64,000 nt of DNA from Agrobacterium tumefaciens. Its GTDB lineage: Bacteria; Pseudomonadota; Alphaproteobacteria; Rhizobiales; Rhizobiaceae. Location: NCBI RefSeq assembly GCF_013337285.1, contig NZ_SUPW01000011.1, positions 52,836-116,835 on the forward strand. Direction: 5' to 3'. Position numbers and translations under genes: made by a program. The notes beneath the pieces were generated by a model. That model worked only from the letters and a program-made list of their open reading frames with translations, searched no databases and was not told where the DNA came from. Below, in pieces: positions 53,324-60,957 of this stretch (position 1 is its first letter; every line of letters begins with the position of its first letter).

Positions 53324-54064
53324 TCAGCCAAGTTTTTCAGCCTTGATCGTATCGTTTTCCAGCCATAGCTGAACGGGCTGGCCGCGCAGCTTCTCGTCAA
53401 TATCCTCGGCAACCTTATAGACGCCATCGATGGCCAGAAGCTCCGCCTCGAGCTTGCGGCAGAAGATGCGCGCCGAGACGTTGCCGAGCGAACCGGCCAT
53501 GGCGCGACCACGCAGGGCGCCGTAGATATGCACCGAACCGCCGGCGATGATTTCCGCACCCGAGGCGACCGAACCGATAACCGTCACGTCGCCTTCGGGA
53601 AACATGATTGACTGACCGGAACGCACCGGCTCGTTGATGACCAGCGACTGCACCACGGCGCGAATCTCGCCCGACGCACGTGGCTTTTCTTCCGGCAGTT
53701 CTGCGGCGACCGCGACCGGCTCCACCTCGACATCGGAAGCGGGCTTTCCGCCCTTCAGCGACGGCGGCATGCCCGGCTCGATCATCGAAGGACGAACGCC
53801 CTCAATGCCCATGATGCCGACATTACGCTCCGTCAGCGCCGCCAGCAGCGACTTCAGGCCCGCTTTGTCGAGCGACAGTTCCGACACATCCAGAACCACC
53901 GGACGCGACAGAAAGAACCCCGCCGAACGGGCGGCGAGATCATCGAGCCTTTCCAGCCATTGATCGACCGGAGCTTCGGGAGACAGGACGACCGCGAGGA
54001 AGGAGCGGCCTTTGATACGAATGGAACGCTGGTCTGTTAGCACTTTGGTCATCTTGGTAAACAA
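53324..54064 (-). CDS. minC: Septum-site inhibitor MinC
   Basis: 246 residues. The N-terminal FtsZ-inhibiting domain (residues ~1-110: IKGRSFLAVVLSPEAPVDQWLERLDDLA) is followed by a linker and the C-terminal right-handed beta-helix MinD-binding domain (SLVINEPVRSGQSIMFPEGDVTVIGSVASGAEIIAGGSVHIYGALRGRA). First gene of minCDE. A CtrA-type site lies 31 bases upstream, linking division-site control to the cell cycle. Confidence 0.95.
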   Translation of the reverse strand: MFTKMTKVLTDQRSIRIKGRSFLAVVLSPEAPVDQWLERLDDLAARSAGFFLSRPVVLDVSELSLDKAGLKSLLAALTERNVGIMGIEGVRPSMIEPGMPPSLKGGKPASDVEVEPVAVAAELPEEKPRASGEIRAVVQSLVINEPVRSGQSIMFPEGDVTVIGSVASGAEIIAGGSVHIYGALRGRAMAGSLGNVSARIFCRKLEAELLAIDGVYKVAEDIDEKLRGQPVQLWLENDTIKAEKLG

Positions 54065-54463
54065 ATCGTTGACAATTAGGTACCCCGAATATGGTTAACA
54101 AATAGTTAACAGCGCCCTTAAAGCGACGGTCTCGTTAAGAAATTTTCGCCAGGAAAAATCTCATGCAAAACATCCAAAAACATCCATTAGCTTTTGATTT
54201 TGCGTATTTCCATCGCTTGCGAAAACTCATGATAGCCACTGAGGCTTGCTGCAACCTGACGCCCCGTGAGGCCGGATTCACCGCCAGCATTCCTAACCCA
54301 TCTCACCCGAGTCGGTAAGACGCGAACCGTCCGATTCCGGGACACTATCCGCCGTCAGCCAGATGCCCGTCATGGGTTTTCGAGCGGGAAAAAGCGATTT
54401 CGTTATGCCCTCCGATGCTATAGACACGGGGGGCAAGCCCGACACCTTCAACGGAAGAATGAA
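54065..54463. other. Divergent promoter region, 399 bases
   Basis: Between minC (minus) and the HAD gene (plus). The left part holds the CtrA-type site at 54095-54110 and several further TTAA strings (54118-54121, 54135-54138). The right part is GC-rich and holds no supported gene. Confidence 0.5.
54095..54110. promoter_or_regulatory. CtrA-type site TTAA-N7-TTAAC
   Basis: TTAA (54095-54098), seven bases CAAATAG, TTAAC (54106-54110), within the symmetric string GTTAACAAATAGTTAAC. This is an exact match to the alphaproteobacterial CtrA consensus. It lies 31 bases upstream of the minC start. CtrA control of min genes has been reported for Sinorhizobium, as I recall. Confidence 0.65.
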
Positions 54464-55150
54464 ATGCACAGCAAAGTCCCACCGCAGAACCAGATATTTT
54501 CGCAAGACTATGCCGCCTTCCTGTTCGACATGGATGGAACGCTGCTCAATTCGATTGCGGTGGTGGAGCGGGTCTGGCGCGAATGGGCCGTGGATAACGG
54601 CATAGAACCGAACGCCTTCCTGCAACGCATCCACGGCATGCGCGCTTCGGAAGTGGTGCGCCGCGAGGCGGTGCCCGGTCTTGATGTCCAGGTAGAGGCC
54701 GATATGCTGCTGCAAAAGGAAATGGACGATGTAGACGGCATTCTTCAGATTCCTGAAGCTGCAGCGTTTCTCGCGAAATTGCCGGCCGGCAAATGGGCCA
54801 TCGTCACCTCGGCTGCCCGCGCGCTTGCCGAACGCAGACTGGCCGCAGCGGGCCTCACGCCGCCCCCGGTTATGATCTGCGCCGAAGACGTGGTGAACGG
54901 CAAGCCGGACCCGGAAGGATACAAAAAGGCGGCGGAAAAGCTCGGCGTCTCGCCGGAACGCTGCGTTGTCTTCGAAGACGCGCCGGCTGGTATTCAGGCC
55001 GGGGAAAGCATGGGCGCGACCGTCGTGGTCATCAACGCCACCCATTCGCATCCCATCGAAACGCCGCATCTTTCCATTGGCGGTTATGGTGAACTGGATG
55101 TCAGCATCAGCGAGGACGGCAGCTTGAAACTAACAGGCAGCAAGGGCTGA
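54464..55150 (+). CDS. HAD-superfamily hydrolase (phosphoglycolate/sugar phosphatase-like)
   Basis: 228 residues from the ATG at 54464 (CGGAAG upstream); an in-frame ATG at 54266 would add an unsupported N-terminus. Motif I is FLFDMDGTLLNS, with a helical cap following; motif II is AIVTSAA and the motif III/IV region is GKPDPEGYKKAAEKLGVSPERCVVFEDAPAGIQAG. This is the beta-phosphoglucomutase/glycerol-phosphatase subgroup. The substrate is unknown. It is divergent from minC. Confidence 0.88.
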   Translation: MHSKVPPQNQIFSQDYAAFLFDMDGTLLNSIAVVERVWREWAVDNGIEPNAFLQRIHGMRASEVVRREAVPGLDVQVEADMLLQKEMDDVDGILQIPEAAAFLAKLPAGKWAIVTSAARALAERRLAAAGLTPPPVMICAEDVVNGKPDPEGYKKAAEKLGVSPERCVVFEDAPAGIQAGESMGATVVVINATHSHPIETPHLSIGGYGELDVSISEDGSLKLTGSKG

Positions 55151-55226
55151 CGGCAGACAAAGCAGCGCGAGAAACAACGATTTCGTGTGCAGGTAGATCT
55201 CCCGGTCCGCCAACACTCTATCATTT

Positions 55227-55262
55227 GCAACGTCATCCTGGCACTTGTCCCGGGCATAACTG
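55227..55262. repeat. Fragment of the palindromic repeat family
   Basis: Only one arm, ACGTCATCCTGGCACTTGTC, with a short CCCGGGC tail. A degenerate half-copy between convergent genes. Confidence 0.45.
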
Positions 55263-55282
55263 AGATAAGAAGTACCGAGCTG

Positions 55283-55765
55283 TCACATCCGTCGTCGGAC
55301 GGTGGCGAGCGCGCCGCCGAAGGCCTTGGCGAAACTTTCCCGGTCATCAGGGTTGAGAAACGAACCGATATCGGTCGCCCGCCCCTCACCCGTCACCTGC
55401 ATGGAAACGATGCCGATCTCATCGTGCCGCCGCACGTTGAAGCGCGCCCAGAACGGATTGAAGCAATACTCGACCATGCGCCCGGCAGGAGAAAATTTGC
55501 GGATCGACAGGTTGGTGCGGGAGATGCGGACCTCTTCCCGCGCCTTTGCGGCGCGATAATTGGCGCGGAAGGCAACATAGAGCAGCAGAAAATCCAGCCC
55601 GAAGAACAGGCCGACAGGCCATGCGCCGGTGGCGAGGAAAAAGCCGCCATAGATCAGGCAGGCGCACCCCGACAAGGCAAGAAGCAGCCGGAAACCCCTT
55701 CTTCCAAGCGAACGGTGCGGAACAAGTTCCGCCGCGAAAATCGGCTGGTCGTTGAGCGTATCCAC
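55283..55765 (-). CDS. DUF2244-family membrane protein
   Basis: 160 residues. Two hydrophobic spans (about residues 25-45 and 48-68: LLLALSGCACLIYGGFFLATG; WPVGLFFGLDFLLLYVAFRANY) precede a soluble part (ISRTNLSIRKFSPAGRMVEYCFNPFWARFNVRRHDEIGIVSMQVTGEGRATDIGSFLNPDDRESFAKAF) typical of DUF2244. The function of the family is unknown. It diverges from nth with 37 bases between starts, so they share a compact promoter; this pairing recurs in Rhizobiales as I recall. Confidence 0.82.
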   Translation of the reverse strand: MDTLNDQPIFAAELVPHRSLGRRGFRLLLALSGCACLIYGGFFLATGAWPVGLFFGLDFLLLYVAFRANYRAAKAREEVRISRTNLSIRKFSPAGRMVEYCFNPFWARFNVRRHDEIGIVSMQVTGEGRATDIGSFLNPDDRESFAKAFGGALATVRRRM

Positions 55766-55802
55766 GTTGCTTTCCTTCGGGCGGGCTGGCTATAGATAGA
55801 CC

Positions 55803-56585
55803 ATGACAGTCGCCAAAAAACGATCCAGCACCCAAACATTGAAAAAGTCAAATCCGGCATTCGCGCGCAAGCCAGCGCGGGTGAAGACGGCCTATTCGAA
55901 GGATGAGTTGACCGAGATCTTTCGGCGTTTTTTCATTCAGCGGCCGGAACCGAAAGGCGAGCTGGAACACACCAATCCCTTTACCCTGCTGGTAGCGGTG
56001 GCGCTTTCGGCGCAGGCAACCGATGTCGGCGTGAACCGGGCGACAAGGGCGCTGTTCAAGGTGGCCGACACGCCGGAAAAGATGCTGGCGCTCGGCGAAG
56101 AGCAGCTGATTGGCCATATCAAGACCATCGGCCTTTATCGCAACAAGGCGAAAAACGTCATCGCTTTGTCGCAGATGCTGATCGACAACTTCGGCGGCGA
56201 AGTGCCGAAGACCCGCGAGGAGCTCGTGATGCTGCCAGGCGTCGGCCGCAAGACGGCCAATGTGGTGATGTCGATGGCCTTCGGCGTGCCCACGCTTGCG
56301 GTGGACACCCATGTGTTCCGCATCGCCAACCGGATCTGTCTTGCGCCGGGGAAAACCCCGGACGAGGTGGAAGACCGGCTCGTCCGCATCATTCCCGAGC
56401 AATATCTGTTCCATGCCCATCACTGGTTGATCCTGCACGGGCGTTATTGCTGCAAGGCGCGCAAACCGGAATGCGAGCGCTGCGTGATCGCCGATATCTG
56501 CAAATCTCCGGAAAAGACCTTTGATATTCCAGCCCCGCTGGTGGAGCTACCCGCGCAGCTGTTCGGTGCGGCCGGCGGCGAATGA
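55803..56585 (+). CDS. nth: Endonuclease III (DNA glycosylase/AP lyase)
   Basis: 260 residues. The helix-hairpin-helix LPGVGRKTANVV holds the catalytic Lys, and the following VDTHVFRIANR holds the catalytic Asp. The [4Fe-4S] loop C-x6-C-x2-C-x5-C is seen in CKARKPECERCVIADIC. It removes oxidised pyrimidines in base-excision repair. The N-terminus has a ~30-residue basic extension (KKRSSTQTLKKSNPAF) not found in E. coli Nth. The 3' end overlaps the convergent EI24-like gene by 39 bases. Confidence 0.95.
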   Translation: MTVAKKRSSTQTLKKSNPAFARKPARVKTAYSKDELTEIFRRFFIQRPEPKGELEHTNPFTLLVAVALSAQATDVGVNRATRALFKVADTPEKMLALGEEQLIGHIKTIGLYRNKAKNVIALSQMLIDNFGGEVPKTREELVMLPGVGRKTANVVMSMAFGVPTLAVDTHVFRIANRICLAPGKTPDEVEDRLVRIIPEQYLFHAHHWLILHGRYCCKARKPECERCVIADICKSPEKTFDIPAPLVELPAQLFGAAGGE

Positions 56586-57284
56586 AGGGTCACGCCGGCT
56601 GACGGCCTTATGTAGATGCACCATCATCGAGGCGGCGAATAGCGGCGTCAGAAGGTTGAGGAACGGGATCGCCAGAAATGCCGCGATCACCAGACCGGCC
56701 ATGAACACCGTGGTACGGTGTTTTGAGCGGAACAACCTTGCTTCGGCGGGCGAGCGGAAACGCATTGCCGCAAATTCGAAGAATTCCCGGCCGAGCAGAT
56801 AACCGTTCACCAGGAAAAACGCGATGAGGTTGACGCCCGGCACCAGGAGCAGCAAAAGCGCAATGAGGTTGCCGGCAATAACGACACCGAAGAACTTGAT
56901 CGACGACAGCACGGCCTCGCCAATTGGCATTGCCTTGCCCGGCGGATCATCGGGATAGGTCTTTTTCTCCACCACTTCGGCGACGTCGTCGAGAAACAGG
57001 CCGGCAATGACAGCGGTGACCGGCGAAATCAGCAATGCCAGCGCCAGCGCCAGTCCTATGCCGGCAAAAATGGCGAAAACGAAGGTCAGCCACCCCGCCC
57101 AGTCAGGTACCCCGGGGATAAGCGTATCCACCCATGGCAGGGCGAAATAGATAAAGATGGAGCGGATGGCGAACCAAAGAGCCGCCAGCACGAGAAGCGT
57201 GAGCCCCAAAACCTTCCAGAATACCGACCGGGTCTCGGTCGCAAAGAGATTTTGGAATGCCAGCCTCGCTGCATCAAGAATCAT
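56547..57284 (-). CDS. EI24-domain (CysZ-like) membrane protein
   Basis: 245 residues with four or more hydrophobic spans and the EI24/CysZ pattern: N-terminal AFQNLF, FLDDVAEVVEKKTYPDDPPGKAMP in the middle (the family amphipathic loop), and GVNLIAFFLVNGYLLGREFFEFAAMRF before the last spans. CysZ imports sulfate in enterobacteria, but most alphaproteobacterial members are uncharacterised, and no sulfur genes are adjacent. The C-terminal codons lie antisense to the end of nth. Confidence 0.83.
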   Translation of the reverse strand: MILDAARLAFQNLFATETRSVFWKVLGLTLLVLAALWFAIRSIFIYFALPWVDTLIPGVPDWAGWLTFVFAIFAGIGLALALALLISPVTAVIAGLFLDDVAEVVEKKTYPDDPPGKAMPIGEAVLSSIKFFGVVIAGNLIALLLLLVPGVNLIAFFLVNGYLLGREFFEFAAMRFRSPAEARLFRSKHRTTVFMAGLVIAAFLAIPFLNLLTPLFAASMMVHLHKAVSRRDPSFAAGRTEQLRG

Positions 57285-57547
57285 TCGGAACTCCCCTGGG
57301 GCCTCTCGCGTTGAAATTCTCTGACCAGACGACAGATAAGAACTGGGCCTGCGCTCTGCAAGATTGGGTAAAAACCGCCAAACGTCTGAAATTAAACCGG
57401 AGATGGAATTTCCCTTGAATAAAAGGTATCTCTAAAATATAATAATCCATCTATAATATTTCGCATTCCTGTCCGGTGGAGGGCAAGGCCGGGAAAGCTT
57501 ACCCCCACCGTCAAATCGCAGTTCGCACGCGCGTTTTGCGCGCGCGG

Positions 57548-58417
57548 ATGCATCATCGTTCAATAAAGATAAAAAATGAGGCGTTGGTGGAAAAGCTGCT
57601 GTTGAATCTTACCCGTGCCATGAAGGCCGGCACACCTTCCGAGCGCAAGATCGCCAAATATCTGATCGAGCATCTGGACGAGCTACCTTTCGAAACGGCG
57701 CAGACGCTGGCTGCCAAGCTCAGCCTCAGCCCGATGACGGTCGGCCGTTTTTTACGTTCGCTGGGATACCGGCAGTTCAGCGACATTCGCGCCGATCTGC
57801 GCCATGCCGAGCAGGCGGCAGGTCAGGATCAGCCAACGATTACCGAAAGCGGAGAGCGGCAGTCCAACCCGTTTTCCCAACTCCTCTCGCAGCAGATCCA
57901 GGCCATCCAGACCGCATTCGATATGACCTCCCAGCCAATCTGGCGTCTGGCCATGACCGAAATCGCCTCGACAACCGATGTTTTTCTGGCGACATCACCG
58001 GAAGGTCTCGGGGCCACACGTCACTTTCACGGACGGCTTCTGGAATGTCGCAGCCACGTCCATTATCTCGGCGGTGACAGTGCTGGCTATGTCGCCCTGT
58101 GGGATTTCGAGCCGGCACAGACGCTTCTCGTCATCATGGATTGCGGTGGCAGGCTCTCGCCCCTGCAACACCTGTCGGCAACCGCACGCAAAGGCGGCTA
58201 CAGAACACTTCTGATCACCACCCGGTTTTACGAATGGGGTCCTGAGAGCGCAGACATCTGTCTAGCGCTGCCTCAAGCCCAGAATGGCGGTCAGGGTCTG
58301 CTGCAACTCGTTTCATTGATGGAATTTACCCTCTGCAGCCTGATGGCGGAAGCGGATGAAACGCGCAAAACACGGATGAAAAACCTCACCGGCCTGAAGC
58401 GCTCGCTAGGCATATGA
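57548..58417 (+). CDS. RpiR-family transcriptional regulator
   Basis: 289 residues from the ATG at 57548; a GTG at 57476 would add 24 residues of unconvincing sequence, and neither has a clear Shine-Dalgarno. The N-terminal HTH is PSERKIAKYLIEHLDELPFETAQTLAAKLSLSPMTVGRFLRSLGYRQFSDI. The SIS-like region is degenerate (DVFLATSPEGLGATRHFHGRLLECRSHVHYLGGDSAGYVALWDFEPAQTLLVIMDCGGR). It lies beside the sorbitol/mannitol operon and faces it tail to tail, so it may regulate that operon, but direct evidence is lacking. Confidence 0.8.
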   Translation: MHHRSIKIKNEALVEKLLLNLTRAMKAGTPSERKIAKYLIEHLDELPFETAQTLAAKLSLSPMTVGRFLRSLGYRQFSDIRADLRHAEQAAGQDQPTITESGERQSNPFSQLLSQQIQAIQTAFDMTSQPIWRLAMTEIASTTDVFLATSPEGLGATRHFHGRLLECRSHVHYLGGDSAGYVALWDFEPAQTLLVIMDCGGRLSPLQHLSATARKGGYRTLLITTRFYEWGPESADICLALPQAQNGGQGLLQLVSLMEFTLCSLMAEADETRKTRMKNLTGLKRSLGI

Positions 58418-58472
58418 TCTGCGACAAGCTTTCAGCCGCGCAAGAATATGGATCGAGCGATAGCACCTTGTT

Positions 58473-58560
58473 TCTTCTCCCCGCCGGGGAGAAGGTCGCC
58501 GCAGCGGGATGAGGGGGCGAGGGTCGAGATCAAACCGAGAGCTTGCCCCCCTCATCCGTC
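58473..58560. repeat. Paired palindromic hairpins, intergenic
   Basis: TTCTCCCCGCCGGGGAGAA (58474-58492) plus a second, longer pair GGATGAGGGGGCGAG / CTTGCCCCCCTCATCC up to 58559. Lies between the convergent RpiR gene and the kinase; probably also the terminator region for both. Confidence 0.65.
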
Positions 58561-58596
58561 CACTCCAGATTTCACCCCATCATCTGCCGGCCAAAA

Positions 58597-60171
58597 TCAG
58601 AGGCTCTCAAGCTCCTGGCGATGGCGGTACATGGCGAGAAAACGGCGGTAATCCCGTTCATAACGCGGTGTGAGCTCCGGATTTCCGGAAATTTCCGCAT
58701 TGCCCGGATACATGGCTGCACCTGCCGCCGCAATACTCGCATGCACACCGCCGGCCGCTGCCGCCGTCATCGCCGTGCCAAGCAGTACGGCATCGGCGGT
58801 GGCGGGAACCACGATGCGCTTACCCGTCACATCAGCGTAAAGCTCCATCAAGAGCGGGTTCTTCACATGCCCGCCGGTGACGTGCAGGCTTTCGACCGAA
58901 TAACCGAAGCGCTCCATGGCATCGAGCACATGGCGCGCACCGAGCGCAATCGCCACGGCGGTGCGCCAGTAAAGGCGGCAGAGACTGTCGAAGGACGTAT
59001 CCAGCGTCAGCCCGCTGATGACGCCAACCGCATGGGGATCGGCAAGCGGCGAGCGGTTGCCGTGAAAATCCGGTAGCACATGCAGCCGCTCGGCAAAGGC
59101 CTCGCCCTCAAGCGCACGCAATTCCGTGACGCGGGCAACGATGCGGGCATGCAGCGCCGTATCCGGCTCACCGCCCGCCGCATGCATGCGCACGATATGA
59201 TCAAGCAGCGCGCCGGTGGCCGATTGCCCGCCCTCAACCAGCCAGTGGCCGGGCAGTATCGCCTGCCAATAGGGACCCCAGAGGCTGTGACCGGGCATCT
59301 GCCGCTCGGACATGGCAACGAGGCAGCTGGACGTGCCGGCGATCAGCGCCACATGCCGACCGACATCGTCCGAAAGGCAACCGCCCAGAGCACCGAGCGC
59401 TCCGGCATAGGCATCGATCATGCCCGCCGCCACCTGGCAGCCGGTGTCGAGACCGAGTTCGGCCGCCGCCTCGAGCGAAAGCGGGCCGATGCTCTCCCCC
59501 GGCATCACTGTGGTTTCGGGAAGGCTGGCGCGCTTTTTCAGATCGGCAAGCCCCGCCAGTTCCAGATAATCCCGCTGCCAGCCGGGATTTTCCTGCGCCA
59601 GGAAATTCCACTTCGCCGTCTGCGTGCAATTTGAGCGTCTGGCGGAGCCGGTTGCTTTCCATGTCAGAAAATCCGCCAGATCGAAGGCGAAGGACATGCG
59701 CGCCCAGCTGGCCGGCATATGCGTTTTCAGCCACATCAGCTTCGGCATCTGCATTTCCGGCGACACGCTGTTGCCGGCAAAATCCAGCACCCGATGGCCC
59801 GACGCCGTCAGCCGGTCGGCCTCTGATATCGCGCGGTGGTCGAGCCAGACGATGGTATCGAACCGGTCCTCACCCGTCACCGAAACTGAAACCGGCTCTC
59901 CCTGCGCGTCGCGAACGACCAACGAGCAGGTGGCGTCAAAACCGATGGCGGCGACGCTTTGCGGCAGAACGCCGGCATCGGCAAGGGCCGCTTTCACGGC
60001 AATGCAGACAGCATTCCATATATCGGTGGAATCGTGCTCGGCGTGGTTTTCACGCGGCCGCTGCATCAGGATTGGGTGGGTGGAGCGGGCGAGAAGCCTG
60101 CCGGTCGGATCGAAAATGCCAGCCCGCGCGCTGGCTGTACCGACATCGACAGCGACGAGATTTTGACGCAT
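58597..60171 (-). CDS. FGGY-family pentulose kinase (D-ribulokinase-like)
   Basis: 524 residues. The FGGY fold opens with NLVAVDVGTASARAGIFDPTGRLLA (phosphate-binding motif) and shows IGFDATCSLVVRDAQG, IVWLDHRAISEADRL, GMIDAYAGALGALGG, and later FHGNRSPLADPHAVGVISGL and LHVTGGHVKNPLLMELYADVTGK. This length and pattern fit the ribulokinase/YDR109C-like branch more than xylulokinase (~480-490 aa). It is the last gene of the sorbitol/mannitol operon. Rhodobacter carries xylB there, so a ketopentose from arabitol or ribitol oxidation is the probable substrate. Confidence 0.85.
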   Translation of the reverse strand: MRQNLVAVDVGTASARAGIFDPTGRLLARSTHPILMQRPRENHAEHDSTDIWNAVCIAVKAALADAGVLPQSVAAIGFDATCSLVVRDAQGEPVSVSVTGEDRFDTIVWLDHRAISEADRLTASGHRVLDFAGNSVSPEMQMPKLMWLKTHMPASWARMSFAFDLADFLTWKATGSARRSNCTQTAKWNFLAQENPGWQRDYLELAGLADLKKRASLPETTVMPGESIGPLSLEAAAELGLDTGCQVAAGMIDAYAGALGALGGCLSDDVGRHVALIAGTSSCLVAMSERQMPGHSLWGPYWQAILPGHWLVEGGQSATGALLDHIVRMHAAGGEPDTALHARIVARVTELRALEGEAFAERLHVLPDFHGNRSPLADPHAVGVISGLTLDTSFDSLCRLYWRTAVAIALGARHVLDAMERFGYSVESLHVTGGHVKNPLLMELYADVTGKRIVVPATADAVLLGTAMTAAAAGGVHASIAAAGAAMYPGNAEISGNPELTPRYERDYRRFLAMYRHRQELESL

Positions 60172-60231
60172 CAAGTCCGCAATTCCATCCCTTGCGCCAA
60201 GACATTGGGGCGGCGGCAGGCAAGCCTTGCT

Positions 60232-60951
60232 TCAGCCTGCGTCACGTTCCACCCGCCTGTCAAAACCGCCCTTCCCCACATAGCTGCCAACAAGTTGGAC
60301 CAAATCCGGCATCGCGTCAAACACGGCATCCGCCCCAAGCCCGGCGATCTTTTCGCGGAATGCCGGAAAGCGCGCATGCGAGCCGCCGGTAAAGGCAAAA
60401 ACGCCCATGCCGGCCGCCTTTGCGGCAGCAATGCCGGCCGGGCTGTCCTCAATTACGATGCAGTGACGCGGCTCGGCGCCCATCGCCTGCGCCGCATGCA
60501 GGAAAAGATCGGGTGCCGGCTTGCCATTCTTCACCATCGTGGCGCTGAAGACATGCGGCTCAAACCGGTCGATCAGGCCGGTCAGCCCCAGCGAATAGCG
60601 GATGCGCTCCGGCTGGCTGGAAGAGGCCACGCAGCGTCTGAGGCCCACAAGCCGGTCCAGCGTTTCTGCAATGCCGTCGATCGGCCGCAACTCGGTACGA
60701 AAGCGTTCGAACAACGTCGCCCGCATATGATCGAGAAAATCAATGTCCGTCTCGACGCCGTAATCCTCAAACAGCGTCGTCGTCATGCTGGCGACGCTGC
60801 GACCGAGAAAGCGCTCATAGGCCTCTTCCTCTCCCATCGTCACTCCGAGATGGGAGAGCATGTCGAGAAGCACCGAGACCGAGACCGGCTCGCTGTCGAC
60901 GAGAACGCCGTCGCAATCGAAAATCAAGAGAGGCCCGGTTCGGTCTTCCAT
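60232..60951 (-). CDS. HAD-superfamily sugar phosphatase
   Basis: 239 residues. Motif I LLIFDCDGVLVDSEP near residue 10, cap domain ~20-90, motif II VASSSQPER, motif III/IV GKPAPDLFLHAAQAMGAEPRHCIVIEDSPAGIAAAKAAGM. This is the beta-phosphoglucomutase/2-deoxyglucose-6-phosphatase subgroup. It lies 6 bases after mtlK and 60 bases before the kinase, clearly cotranscribed. It may detoxify sugar phosphates produced by the operon. The substrate is inferred from context. Confidence 0.87.
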   Translation of the reverse strand: MEDRTGPLLIFDCDGVLVDSEPVSVSVLLDMLSHLGVTMGEEEAYERFLGRSVASMTTTLFEDYGVETDIDFLDHMRATLFERFRTELRPIDGIAETLDRLVGLRRCVASSSQPERIRYSLGLTGLIDRFEPHVFSATMVKNGKPAPDLFLHAAQAMGAEPRHCIVIEDSPAGIAAAKAAGMGVFAFTGGSHARFPAFREKIAGLGADAVFDAMPDLVQLVGSYVGKGGFDRRVERDAG

Positions 60952-60957
60952 TTCACG

